Shown here: positions 17,589 through 27,019 of the stretch, piece by piece
How positions within the stretch are numbered: position 1 is the stretch's first letter
Layout of the letters: every line of letters starts with the position of its first letter
Source of the DNA: Croceicoccus bisphenolivorans
GTDB taxonomy: Bacteria > Pseudomonadota > Alphaproteobacteria > Sphingomonadales > Sphingomonadaceae
Assembly: GCF_001634625.1 (NCBI RefSeq)
Contig: NZ_LRSE01000012.1
Coordinates: 44,501 to 108,500 of the forward strand
Length of the DNA stretch: 64,000 nt
Direction: 5' to 3'
Program-made: the position numbers and the translations under genes
The notes under the pieces: generated by a model
Told to the model about the DNA's origin: nothing
What the model saw: the letters and a program-made list of their open reading frames with translations, nothing else
The model's database searches: none

Positions 17589-17937
17589 CCAGTCCCCCGC
17601 CGCCAAAGGTGCCCGCATTGCGCGCCGCTCTGCGCCAGAGCGGATCGAGGCCGCCCTGCGCGCGCTTGCGTCGGGGCATGGCCAGATCATCGTTCATCGC
17701 GAGATTCCGTGGGCCAGCATCACTTTCGCGGGCGCACGCCACACCCTCTCCATGTCCTTTTCCGGCATGACGGCGGTTGAGGCGGGCGAACGCATGATCG
17801 CGCAGTTGCCCGACCACGAGTTCGTCATTCCCGGCCAGCTTGTCGCTGACGCGCAAGTGCTGGCAGTCGACCATGCAATGCTGCCGGAGCCGGTGATGCG
17901 CGTAGAGGTCGAGTTGCTGCTGCTTGAAGAGAGCTGA
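17578..17937 (+). CDS. Hypothetical protein
   Basis: A 119-residue protein of no family I recognise. The ATG at 17578 is preceded by AGGAG (17565-17569) and overlaps the end of the previous small gene by 11 bases, so the two are coupled. The N-terminal half is basic (GARIARRSAPERIEAALRAL); the C-terminal half is acidic and leucine-rich (VMRVEVELLLLEES). It has no membrane segment. Its operon position behind a regulator-controlled gene is the only functional hint. Confidence 0.6.
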   Translation: MFADQSPAAKGARIARRSAPERIEAALRALASGHGQIIVHREIPWASITFAGARHTLSMSFSGMTAVEAGERMIAQLPDHEFVIPGQLVADAQVLAVDHAMLPEPVMRVEVELLLLEES

Positions 17938-18034
17938 CCTGCGTTCAATGGCATACCGGTGACAGGTCGATGTGGATGTGGCATCGGCCTGTCCGTGCGG
18001 ATGCCACATCCGGCAAGGGGAATGCAGACCATCC

Positions 18035-18652
18035 ATGATCGTACCCGGCACCGTCATCCGCGACAGTTTCCTGCCCGCCGGTCTTCATGGCGAACTGCTG
18101 GAATATGCCCTGTCGCAAGAGGACCGCTTCCGCCCCGCCTCGACAGCCGGCGTCGATGACGGTGTGGCAGAGGAAGGTTATCGCTGCGCCCTGGTGCACC
18201 GCGACGGCCTTGGCCCGATAAAGGACCGGTTCCGCGCCTGCGTCGCAGCGGTGCTACCCGAAATCTCGGCAACGCTCGGCACGCCGCCCCCCGAACGGCC
18301 TCTGTTCGAAATGGAGCTGGTCGCCCATCGCGACGGTGCCTTTTACAAGCGGCATATCGACACGCATACGCAAGGCACGGCTTCCCGGCGGGAGGGGGTC
18401 CGCATCCTCAGCCTTGTCTATTACTTCCACCGGCAGCCGCGGCATTTCACCGGCGGCGAGCTGGCGATATTTGCCTTCGGCCCGAACCCCGATCCGGTGC
18501 GTCTGGTCGAGGCGCGCGACAATCGCCTCACCTGCTTCTCCTCGATCGCCGTGCACGAGGTGATGCCGGTGTCGGTGGCGGGCAACGCATTCGCAGATGC
18601 GCGTTTTGCGGTGAACTGCTGGATCAACCGGGCTAAACCGGCTTCAGCCTAG
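18035..18652 (+). CDS. 2OG-Fe(II) oxygenase
   Basis: A 205-residue protein of the prolyl-4-hydroxylase-like fold. The iron ligands are H107 and D109 in KRHIDTHT and H174 in VHEVMPV; R190 (ADARFAVNCWI) is placed to bind 2-oxoglutarate. Sequence between them (LSLVYYFHRQPRHFTGGEL) is typical of the P4H/TPA1-like group. The start is the ATG at 18035; the frame is open upstream but without a better start. The substrate is unknown. It is convergent with the ten-haem cytochrome, overlapping it by 4 bases. Confidence 0.85.
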   Translation: MIVPGTVIRDSFLPAGLHGELLEYALSQEDRFRPASTAGVDDGVAEEGYRCALVHRDGLGPIKDRFRACVAAVLPEISATLGTPPPERPLFEMELVAHRDGAFYKRHIDTHTQGTASRREGVRILSLVYYFHRQPRHFTGGELAIFAFGPNPDPVRLVEARDNRLTCFSSIAVHEVMPVSVAGNAFADARFAVNCWINRAKPASA

Positions 18653-21600
18653 TTCCGCGCCAAGGCGACGGGAGCTTTCGCGCCAACCCAGCGGGCCATG
18701 TCCACCGTGTTCGACACGCGATAGACCTGCCCGTGCGAGTTCAGGAACAGGCGCTCCATCTCGTCCCGCCGGAAGGGGCGGCTGCCAAGGCGGCCGAACA
18801 CCGCGATCTGGCCACCGGTTTCGTCCACCCCGCGATCGCGGTCGAGCCCCTTGCTGAGCGCTAGTGCCGGCGAAGGCGTCTTGGCCCAGGCGATCAGCGT
18901 CGGCTTCGGTACCGGCGCAAAGCCATAGACGCCGGGCGTGCGTTCGAAGTCGGTCAGCTGCAGCACTTTCATCCCGTTCACGCCGTCCGCGACATAGGCA
19001 AATGCGCTGGCATTGGTGGAGCCGACGATCACGTCCTCTGCATCGGTCAGCGTGCCGCCGGCAGTGAACTTCTCCAGCACCGTGGGGCGACGCGGGGCGG
19101 TGATGTCGACGATCACCAGACCTTCGGACTTCGCCGCGACATAGGCGAATGTGCGGGCAAGATAGACGCGGCGCGCATCGGCCAGCGGCACGGTCGCGCC
19201 TGCCACGGGCTTGGGCTGTGCCAAGTCCGTCACGTCGAGCAGTTCCAGCCCGTTCGCGGTCGTCGCCCATAGGTAGCGGAACTGCACCGCCGTCGCGCGC
19301 GGATCATTCAGCGGCACGACGCTCGTCACCCTGGGATCGAGACAGGTTTCGCCCCCCTTCTTGGCGCTGACCTCGCACGGCGCCTTGAGCGACCATGGCT
19401 TGGGCAAGTGAACCGTCACCAGCGCGCGATCCGTCACGACATAGGCATAGTCGCCCGCCAGCGTGATGTGCCGCGCGCCCGTCAGCACGCCATCGGGGTT
19501 GAAGGTGAAGGCCCGCGACAGGAAGTTGTTGCGGAATTCGCCGTCAGCCATCGTGTCGACATTGACCGCGATCAGGCCTTCCTCGCTATCGGTGACGAAG
19601 GCGTAGGAATAGACCGGGCTGAACGGCTGTTCCTGGTTCGCACCGCGTAGTTCGGGCGTGTTGCGCGTCGGCGCGATCGCCTGATTGGTCGGGATCGCCA
19701 TGCAGGTCGCGTTATTCGTCGTAACCCGCGTGTCATGGCCCAGCGGGCTGAACGGCGCGCTCGTGATGCTTTCCGAGAAGCCCTTGTTGCCGACCGACGC
19801 GATGTCATAGACCGAAAATCCGCCCTTGCCCTGCGCCACGAACATGTATTCGCCGCGCATCTGCAGGCACCGGACGGCATCGGGCGTCCCTTGCACGACA
19901 TTGCGGAACAGCTCGCGCTGCTTCGTCTCGCCCGACAGGTTCGCGTCCGCAATCGGCCCGCGGGTCCATTCCTTCAGCTCGCGGCCGTTATCCTCGACAT
20001 GGGCGCGCCAGTAATCGGGATAGGCATAGCGGTGCAGGTACGACCCGATCACCGCCTGCGGCTCGTCCCATTCGGTCACGCGGATCGCCTCGAACCCGCC
20101 TTCGAGGCCGGTGAATGCGTGAAGCCCGACAAAGTTCACGTAGTTCGTGCCGAGCAGGAGCAGCTGCGATAGAATCGCGTTGTTATCGTCCTCCTCGCTC
20201 ACGTGACAGTCGGTGCACTGCTTCGTCTCGTTCTTGCGGACGGTGTGCGGGAAGTGCGGCGCGAACGCCTGTGACGAGTATCCGATCGCACTGATCGGCG
20301 GCTGCTGCACATAGATGCGTTCGCGGTTGATGTTGGTCGACGACAGGATCAGCGCCGAGGTCGAGCGGATCGGGGCGATGATGCCCTTGTCCGGTTCCTC
20401 GCCGCTAGCCTTCGTGGTCTGGTGGCGGCCCAGCTGGAACATCTGGTCGCGCGCGACTTGCGGGTTGTAGGTTGCGTAGTTGCGCGTGTCCTCACCCTCG
20501 TACTTGTGCATCGAGGACTTCCAGTTCGCCTCGATCGGCAAGTGGCAGCCCGCGCAGCTCGTCGTCCAGGCAAGGTGGCAGGTGAAGCACGCCATGTCGT
20601 CATCGTCATGCGCGCGGTCCGCCTTCGCGACGCCGGTGCCGAAGGTGTATTCGCCGGTTTCGGACGCCGACTTCGCCATCAACTTGGCGCGCGCGGCCTT
20701 GGGATTGAAGACCGGCTTGCCCAGCGTATCGGTCACGCCCTGCCAGCGCGCATCGACCGAATCCTTCACGAGGCTGACCTGCCATTCGAGATCGGGGTCG
20801 ATGATCGAACGCTGGATCAGCACCTTGCGCCCGCTGGCGTCGGAGAACCACTCGAAACGCGGCTTGCCGTCCATGTTGCGCAGCAGGGCCAGGTTGTGCC
20901 CTTCGGGCGGCGCGGCCATGTTGCTGGTCTTAAGAGTCGGATAGGCATCGGCCGTGCCGTGGCAGTCCTTGCACCCGATCTCGACCGCATTGGCGACTTC
21001 GCCGTAGATCAGGCCCGAACCGTGGCTGTCCTGCGCGAAGTGGCAGTCGGCGCACTGCATTCCCTTTTCGGCGTGGATGTCCATCATGTGGACCGACTTG
21101 CCCGGATTGTCGCCGGCGGGGACGAACTTACCCTCGCCCGCCTTGCGCCATTTCTCGGGGTCGCTTTCGTCCACGATATGCGCGGTGTCGGTGCCATAGC
21201 TTGACATGTCGCCATCAGCATCGAGCAGGTTCCCGCGCCGGTCGCGCTTCAGGATCGCGCGGAAGTTCCAGCCGTGGCCGTGGTAATCGGCGAACTGCGT
21301 ATCCTCGTTCGTCTCGTTGAGGTCATAGACGTTGCGCAGGAACTCGACATCGCGCCACAGACCCGAGGGCGATGCGCCTTCGGGGTTGCGGTCCAGCACT
21401 TCGCGCTTCTCCTTCGCGGTCGGGTAATACTGCTGCTTGAACAGCGCCGCATAGTCCTCGTCGCCCATGCCCTCGGGGCGCGGGGCGGTGTTTTCCGGCC
21501 CCGGCCACATCTGCGGCGCATCGCTTTCATAGTCCCACATCGTGTAGCCGAGGTAGGTGTTCAGGAAGATGTTCGGCTGGTGCATGTGGCAGTTCATGCA

Positions 21601-23157
21601 CTGCGCGGTCGGGATGGCGCGGGTGAAAGTATGCGCCAGCGGGTGTCCACGCTCACGCTCGTTGAAGGGGACCGGTCCGGACTGACCCACTGCCTTCTGG
21701 CCATGTTCGTCGAGGCCAGCGGCGGCATGGGCTTCGGCCTTGTCCATCGCGTGGGCCTTGGCCGTGCCGTGCGGGGCGACGCCTTCTGCCGGGCCGAAAG
21801 CGACCTGCTGCGCGGACATCGTGGCGGCGCGGCAATCGGCCTCGCTCGCACCTTCCTTGCCCGTGTAGCCCTTCGCGCCGTGATGCGTGTCGAGCACCGA
21901 GCCCTGCACCTTGCCGTGCGCCTCGTGCTCTGCCGCGTCGTAAGTGCCGTATGCGCCTTCCAGATGGCGGCCTTCGCGCAGGGAATTGATCGTCGGGTCC
22001 GCCGTCACCGTCTGCCCGTCGCGCCCGCACTGGGCATAGTTCATCGAGTGGCGCGGTTCGCGGTCGTTCGCGTAGATCACGTGGCACGCCGCGCAGCCGG
22101 AAGAGCGATAGTCGCCAGGCTGGTCGTTCGTGCCCATCTGGTAGAGGAACGGGTCGTTGAGACGCGTCTTGTGGATGTTCAGCACCGGGATCGCCACGCG
22201 AAGCCCGGTCGAAGGGCCGCGGTTCGACTGCTTGAGATCGGGCCGTCCCGGCTCCTCAAGTCGCTGGATCAGGCCGGTCGGATTGGGCAGGCCGATTTCG
22301 GGGAACTGCGGGTTGATCGTGCGGCCGCCATCCTCGAACACGCGGAAAATGTCGCCCGGCGGCACCGTCGTCCACATCGGCAGCGGATAGAGCACGGGCA
22401 GCGCGCCTCGCGCCTTTTCCTCTTCCGTCACCGTGCCCCACATCGGCTTGCCATCGGGGCCGATCTCGCGGCTGGCGCTTTTCAGCAGGGCAGGCTCACC
22501 GTCGCGGGTGTAGCTTTCGCCGAAGATGTAGTTCTTGAACGGCACGATTCCGTTGTTGTAGGCGGCCCCGCCCCACAGCATCGCGCCGGTCGACATCAGG
22601 CTGCGCTCCGACGCCTCGATGATCTCGATATGGCAGGCGCCGCAGGCATCGCGCACCACGCGGTAATCGGACGGGTTCACGAAGCGGACGAATTCCGGGC
22701 TTTCCTTGGCCAGCAGCGCATAGGATCGTTCGGGGTTCGCGCTCGACGGCCAGTTCCAGCCGGCGGGATATTTCGGCAGGACGTGCGCGGCCTTCATCGC
22801 GGCCATGTAGTCGATGCCGTCGTGCGGCCATTCGGGCGCGGCCTGGATCGCGGAATCGCCGCCGTGGCAGTTCGTGCAGCTCAGCACGACGGCGGGGCTG
22901 GCGTGCATAGTCTTGTGATCACTGGCGGTGTGGCACGACACGCATCCGGTATTCTGCTGATCGACGTAAGCCCAGTTCTCGGCCAGCGTGTCGCCCGGCT
23001 GCCCCTTGGGCGCGGGCGCGGCGCGGGTGTGCTTCACGTCCTGCGGCGTCTCTCCGCCCGCGGCCATGAGCGCAGCGGGCAGCAGGATTGCCGCGAGGAT
23101 CAGGATGAGCCGACCCAAAAGGGGATGGGCGCGGCTGGTATGCATGGTGGCGGCCAT
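18649..23157 (-). CDS. Ten-haem c-type cytochrome with C-terminal LVIVD repeats
   Basis: A 1502-residue exported protein. A signal sequence (residues about 14-32, LGRLILILAAILLPAALMA) is followed by ten CxxCH haem sites starting at residues 72, 94, 172, 355, 520, 702, 729, 857, 868 and 981. The last ~420 residues have no haem site and show LVIVD-like repeats (SVYDIAS, LELLDVTD, LVIVDITA, MKVLQLT), the mark of a beta-propeller. The ATG at 23157 overlaps the stop of the preceding porin gene (TGATG), so translation is coupled. It is last in a four-gene operon. It probably stores or carries electrons at or outside the outer membrane, with the propeller as a docking surface; this is inference. It is much larger than MtrA. 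Confidence 0.85.
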   Translation of the reverse strand: MAATMHTSRAHPLLGRLILILAAILLPAALMAAGGETPQDVKHTRAAPAPKGQPGDTLAENWAYVDQQNTGCVSCHTASDHKTMHASPAVVLSCTNCHGGDSAIQAAPEWPHDGIDYMAAMKAAHVLPKYPAGWNWPSSANPERSYALLAKESPEFVRFVNPSDYRVVRDACGACHIEIIEASERSLMSTGAMLWGGAAYNNGIVPFKNYIFGESYTRDGEPALLKSASREIGPDGKPMWGTVTEEEKARGALPVLYPLPMWTTVPPGDIFRVFEDGGRTINPQFPEIGLPNPTGLIQRLEEPGRPDLKQSNRGPSTGLRVAIPVLNIHKTRLNDPFLYQMGTNDQPGDYRSSGCAACHVIYANDREPRHSMNYAQCGRDGQTVTADPTINSLREGRHLEGAYGTYDAAEHEAHGKVQGSVLDTHHGAKGYTGKEGASEADCRAATMSAQQVAFGPAEGVAPHGTAKAHAMDKAEAHAAAGLDEHGQKAVGQSGPVPFNERERGHPLAHTFTRAIPTAQCMNCHMHQPNIFLNTYLGYTMWDYESDAPQMWPGPENTAPRPEGMGDEDYAALFKQQYYPTAKEKREVLDRNPEGASPSGLWRDVEFLRNVYDLNETNEDTQFADYHGHGWNFRAILKRDRRGNLLDADGDMSSYGTDTAHIVDESDPEKWRKAGEGKFVPAGDNPGKSVHMMDIHAEKGMQCADCHFAQDSHGSGLIYGEVANAVEIGCKDCHGTADAYPTLKTSNMAAPPEGHNLALLRNMDGKPRFEWFSDASGRKVLIQRSIIDPDLEWQVSLVKDSVDARWQGVTDTLGKPVFNPKAARAKLMAKSASETGEYTFGTGVAKADRAHDDDDMACFTCHLAWTTSCAGCHLPIEANWKSSMHKYEGEDTRNYATYNPQVARDQMFQLGRHQTTKASGEEPDKGIIAPIRSTSALILSSTNINRERIYVQQPPISAIGYSSQAFAPHFPHTVRKNETKQCTDCHVSEEDDNNAILSQLLLLGTNYVNFVGLHAFTGLEGGFEAIRVTEWDEPQAVIGSYLHRYAYPDYWRAHVEDNGRELKEWTRGPIADANLSGETKQRELFRNVVQGTPDAVRCLQMRGEYMFVAQGKGGFSVYDIASVGNKGFSESITSAPFSPLGHDTRVTTNNATCMAIPTNQAIAPTRNTPELRGANQEQPFSPVYSYAFVTDSEEGLIAVNVDTMADGEFRNNFLSRAFTFNPDGVLTGARHITLAGDYAYVVTDRALVTVHLPKPWSLKAPCEVSAKKGGETCLDPRVTSVVPLNDPRATAVQFRYLWATTANGLELLDVTDLAQPKPVAGATVPLADARRVYLARTFAYVAAKSEGLVIVDITAPRRPTVLEKFTAGGTLTDAEDVIVGSTNASAFAYVADGVNGMKVLQLTDFERTPGVYGFAPVPKPTLIAWAKTPSPALALSKGLDRDRGVDETGGQIAVFGRLGSRPFRRDEMERLFLNSHGQVYRVSNTVDMARWVGAKAPVALARN

Positions 23158-25058
23158 CAGAAAGCAAACGTCGCGTTGGCGAGGACCGAATAGAACCTGT
23201 CATCGCGGCCCCGCGCCACGAAAAGGTCGCCGAAGCCGTCCGACGGATCGAACACCGCGCCCGACAGGCGGATCACCGCGTTCTGGTTCGCCCAGGGGCG
23301 CCAGATGCCCGCGATCGACACGTCATGCCCGATTGCCTTGGGGATCGAGCCTTCGGAGCGCAGGACCTGCACGACTTCGGTGCTGTCGAACCACAAGTGG
23401 TTCCAGTTGGCTGAAACGCGGATGTCGGGCGTCAGGTCGGCATCGATCCCTGCGCCCAGCAGTACCGTGCCCGGATTGTTGAAGTTCGATTGCCCCTGCT
23501 CCTTGCTGGACCGTAGCGAGTTCAGGATGCCGTTGCGCCCGTTGACCGCGACGGCGCGCCCGCCTCCCGCAAAGGGGATGGTCTGGCGGATCCAGTAGGA
23601 CGTGTCGGCCCCTGCGAAGACGGGATTTTCGAAGATCGCGTCGAAGCCGGTCTCCTTGCCATCGTAAGGATCGCTGTCGCCGCTGGCATAGAGGCCCGAG
23701 AGGCGGAAACGCAGCCAGTCGACGTCGTAGCTTGCCTCTGCCGCGGCGAAGAACGCCTGAATTTTCGAGGCATCGTCGGTGAAGATGTCGTCCCGATCCT
23801 CGCCGAAAGCGCCATAAAGCTGCGTCGTCACGTTCACGCGGCCGAAGTGCCCGTCCATGGCATGGCCGACGTAGAGGACGTCGTAGTCCCGCCCGCGAAG
23901 GTTGCCCAGCAGCGCGGGCCGCACCGGAAAGCCGTTCTTGTCGACCTCGATATCGCCCGCCTCGCGGTTCATGTTGTAGGTCAGCGAAAGCTGGCTCGTC
24001 ATGCCGACGACGGGAAAATCCTGCCGGTAGACGTTCGCGGTGAAAACGTAATCGTCACGCAGGCTCTGCGTAATGTCGTTGAGGCCCGAGTTCGTGTCCT
24101 TTTCGACGCGCCAGAACGCGGCGGCATTGAATTGCCAGCGATTGTTGTCGCGATTGCCGAAGAAACGGATGCCCAACTGGTTGTCCTGGAACAGGAAACC
24201 GCGAAAATCCGACTGCCACGGCTGAATGCCTGCGCGGACCGAGAAAAAGTCGTAGCGCTTCGAATCGAAGCGGCCGATGTGGTAATCGACGAAGGCTTCC
24301 TGCAGCCCGATGAAGAAGTCGTGCCGCTCGCTGTCCTCGCTCGGCTCGACCTCGAGCACGCGGCGTTCGGGTACGTCGACATAGTTGTACTGGCCCGCCA
24401 CAGTGACGCGGTATTCCACCGTCGGCGGCTTGAACGCGGTCATGCCCTTCAGCAGCGAAACACCCGCAATGAATGTCTGTGCGAGCACGAGGCTGTCGCT
24501 GCGTCCGAACACGTCGAGGCTGTCGGGCCGGTCCGTCGTCTGCACGCCGACCGGAATGGGGAAGCTGCGCGGTTCGACCACCGTGTCCGAGATACCCGTC
24601 AGGATCAGGTACCAGTCGTCACCTTTCAGGAAGCCGGGGCGCTTGTCGCCCAGCGGGTGATCGCCCTTAAGCAGGTTGTGGTGAAAGGGATCGAGCTTCG
24701 AATGGCACATCGCCGCGAGGTTCGGGTAGAGTGCGTAAATCGAATTATCGCCGCCCTTTGGGCACAGCGAAGAGGTAATCCGCGCGCGATCGGGCAGCGC
24801 GACGTCGAGCGTAAGGTCGCCTTCCGAGCCATCGTATTTGCGATAGAACGCTTCGGGAGGCGGAGCGCGAACGGCACCGTCGTTTTCCTGCACTATCCTT
24901 TCGGGAAGATCAGCCGGCACGCCGGGGCGGCGGCGATCGTCGATCGGCACCTCCTCCGCATCCTGCAAGACCGGATCCTGCACCGGAGCCACGGCTTCGG
25001 GTTCTGCCTGTGCCGCCATCAAGGCAAGCGGAAGGATCGTGGTCGCAAGGCCCATCAT
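23157..25058 (-). CDS. Large outer-membrane beta-barrel protein (porin-like)
   Basis: A 633-residue exported protein. A short hydrophobic N-terminus is followed by an acidic linker and then a periplasmic-looking segment (residues about 120-170, LLKGDHPLG and GISDTVVEPRSFPIP). The rest alternates hydrophobic and polar residues with many aromatic girdles and ends in VLANATFAF, whose final Phe fits the signal for outer-membrane insertion. I know the KGD...SDT pattern from outer-membrane proteins next to multihaem and LVIVD genes, though not its structure. The ATG at 25058 overlaps the upstream stop by 4 bases (ATGA) and has a GAGGGG ribosome binding site. The frame is open further upstream but that is not coding. 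In the operon it could be the sheath through which a cytochrome passes. Confidence 0.75.
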   Translation of the reverse strand: MMGLATTILPLALMAAQAEPEAVAPVQDPVLQDAEEVPIDDRRRPGVPADLPERIVQENDGAVRAPPPEAFYRKYDGSEGDLTLDVALPDRARITSSLCPKGGDNSIYALYPNLAAMCHSKLDPFHHNLLKGDHPLGDKRPGFLKGDDWYLILTGISDTVVEPRSFPIPVGVQTTDRPDSLDVFGRSDSLVLAQTFIAGVSLLKGMTAFKPPTVEYRVTVAGQYNYVDVPERRVLEVEPSEDSERHDFFIGLQEAFVDYHIGRFDSKRYDFFSVRAGIQPWQSDFRGFLFQDNQLGIRFFGNRDNNRWQFNAAAFWRVEKDTNSGLNDITQSLRDDYVFTANVYRQDFPVVGMTSQLSLTYNMNREAGDIEVDKNGFPVRPALLGNLRGRDYDVLYVGHAMDGHFGRVNVTTQLYGAFGEDRDDIFTDDASKIQAFFAAAEASYDVDWLRFRLSGLYASGDSDPYDGKETGFDAIFENPVFAGADTSYWIRQTIPFAGGGRAVAVNGRNGILNSLRSSKEQGQSNFNNPGTVLLGAGIDADLTPDIRVSANWNHLWFDSTEVVQVLRSEGSIPKAIGHDVSIAGIWRPWANQNAVIRLSGAVFDPSDGFGDLFVARGRDDRFYSVLANATFAF

Positions 25059-27019
25059 AGCCCCTCGCAGACGTTTTGTTCGTTCGTATCGAGGAACGGC
25101 GCGAACGGGCACGAGATATAGCGTAGCCGCACGCTCGCATCGCCAAGGTCCACCACGATCCGGTCGGCGCGCATCTCCTTCGGCGCATTGCCGAACGTGC
25201 CCAGCCGTTCGCCTGCATTGTGCGTACCGAGGAAGCTGATCATGTCGTCCTGATCGATGCCGTCGCCCGAAACGCCGATCCCGCCGACCAGCACGCCGTC
25301 GCGGTAAACCGGAACGGAGCCGGGGAATATCTGGATGCCGTTGGCCACGCGCACCTGCCCCGTGGGCGACGCCGGAATGCCGCTGCACTGGCGCGGGGTA
25401 TCGGCGTTCATACCCAGCACGAAGCCGACATGCTGCAACAGGTTGCCCGCTATCAGCTGAACCTGAAGGCCCGTGGCGAAAGGATTGAAATCCTCGATCG
25501 GACGGCTGAACGGTCCGTGCGGTCGACCCAGTTCGCCATCGGGGAAATAGGGCCGCGAAAGGTTGCCGCCGCTGCGGTCGGCAAACGCGAACGTGCCCGT
25601 CAATGCATTCGGGTCGCCAAGGAAATCGCGTACCGCCTGCACAAAGGGCGCGCTGGCAGGGTTGGCCAGCATCTGCGCACCGGCAACGGGGTTGGAAAAG
25701 AACGTCGCCGTGCGCGCCTTCTGCAACGACACGTCAGTGCCGAAGATCGGCGCATCGGGGCTGCGCACGACGCCCAGCACTTCGCCATATGTGTCGACGA
25801 GGCTGATCGAGACTTGCGCCCGGCTGTCGAGCGGGCGGCGGATCTGCGCGCGGGCGCGGCTCATCACCGCAAACGCTTCTTCAAGGATCGCGCGCGCCTC
25901 CGCCTGCGTAAGGGGCTGGGCATGAGCGGCCCCGTCTGTCGCGGCGCGCACGGGGAAGCGGTTGGTGCCCGCTCCGTCGGTCAGGACAAAGGCATCCTCG
26001 TTCGTGAATTCGGCCATGCTGGCGCGGCGGATGCCGGAGCTTTCGGTGCCGTATGCCGTGCCCGCAATCAGCGTGCCATCAGTATATCCGTTGATCGCGA
26101 TCAGCGCGCCAGCCACGCCGTTGATGGCGGCGAAATTGCTCTGAAGCGCGGCAAGATTGGCGACCTTGGCGTCGGAAAACCGCAGTGTCGTACCGTCCAC
26201 CGTGATCCGGTTGGCAAGGATGTTCTCCGGCGGGGCAAAGCCCTGCATCGCGGCCAGAGCGATATATTCCTCGGCATCGGTATCGACGTCGAGCACGTTG
26301 GGATCGAGGCCATAGTCCCCGTCGCCCATCACGCCGACACCGCCCACGACGACGCCGTTCTTGTAGAGCGGAAAACCGCCCGGATCGGCGGCAAGGCCGA
26401 GCGGCGACCGCTTCGGCCCGATCAGGCCGTCGGACGCGCGCGCAACAAGGTCCGAACAGGGCAATTGCGAGAACTGCACCCCGAACAGCGGTCCCGATTC
26501 CAGCCCCGGCGTCGTCGGCGCGGGCGGGAAGTGTTCCTGCACGATCATGCTCGCCGTGCGCGACGAAAACGCGTTGCCGCCGCTGGACAGGTAAGCGCCG
26601 GTGATGGCCTTGGCGATCGCGCCCGCGGCCGAGGGAACGGTCAGGCCCTGCGCGTCGATCGGCGGGCTGTTCTGCGCGTTCAGGAACGGGATGAACGCGC
26701 TGGTCACCGTATCGTCGTTCGCGCCGTTCATGCGGAACACGGCAAGCACGTTGCCGACGCGGTCGACCACCGCGATCGTGCTGGGCAGGCCCCTCGCCTG
26801 CGCTTCGCCCACGGCCTGCGCGATGATCTGCTGAACGTCGGTGGCCGACAACGATTCCTGCGCCGGATCGGAATAGAGTCTGCCGCTGACAGGCGAAGAC
26901 GAGGGCGTCGGCGTCACGCCGCCCACCGAATTGCCATCCCCGCCCCCGCCGCAACCCGACAGCGCCAGCGAGAAGGCTGCAAGGACCGGCAAAGTTGCCG
27001 TGATCCGGCCTGTCGCCAT
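25055..27019 (-). CDS. Lipoprotein with two HbpS/GlcG-like haem-binding domains
   Basis: A 654-residue lipoprotein. The signal ends in the lipobox LSGC (Cys23), followed by a glycine-rich tether. Two copies of the HbpS/GlcG (DUF336) domain follow. The first (about 50-310) contains LPSTIAVVDRVGNVLAVF and VVGGVGVMGDG. The second (about 365-640) contains SLVDTYGEVLGVV and LVGGIGVSGDG. HbpS binds haem and senses it with a kinase in Streptomyces; GlcG relatives sit near glycolate genes. A double-domain version is unusual. The ATG at 27019 overlaps the preceding cytochrome stop (TGATG), and the end overlaps the porin start (ATGA). Between cytochromes and a barrel, a role in haem handling or as an extracellular scaffold is likely but unproven. 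Confidence 0.8.
   Translation of the reverse strand: MATGRITATLPVLAAFSLALSGCGGGGDGNSVGGVTPTPSSSPVSGRLYSDPAQESLSATDVQQIIAQAVGEAQARGLPSTIAVVDRVGNVLAVFRMNGANDDTVTSAFIPFLNAQNSPPIDAQGLTVPSAAGAIAKAITGAYLSSGGNAFSSRTASMIVQEHFPPAPTTPGLESGPLFGVQFSQLPCSDLVARASDGLIGPKRSPLGLAADPGGFPLYKNGVVVGGVGVMGDGDYGLDPNVLDVDTDAEEYIALAAMQGFAPPENILANRITVDGTTLRFSDAKVANLAALQSNFAAINGVAGALIAINGYTDGTLIAGTAYGTESSGIRRASMAEFTNEDAFVLTDGAGTNRFPVRAATDGAAHAQPLTQAEARAILEEAFAVMSRARAQIRRPLDSRAQVSISLVDTYGEVLGVVRSPDAPIFGTDVSLQKARTATFFSNPVAGAQMLANPASAPFVQAVRDFLGDPNALTGTFAFADRSGGNLSRPYFPDGELGRPHGPFSRPIEDFNPFATGLQVQLIAGNLLQHVGFVLGMNADTPRQCSGIPASPTGQVRVANGIQIFPGSVPVYRDGVLVGGIGVSGDGIDQDDMISFLGTHNAGERLGTFGNAPKEMRADRIVVDLGDASVRLRYISCPFAPFLDTNEQNVCEGL

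Noticed and set aside
21274..23193. Long open frame (639 codons) on the plus strand, antisense to the ten-haem cytochrome
   Set aside because: High GC leaves few stops in this frame; the product has no domain, while the opposite strand encodes ten ordered haem sites.
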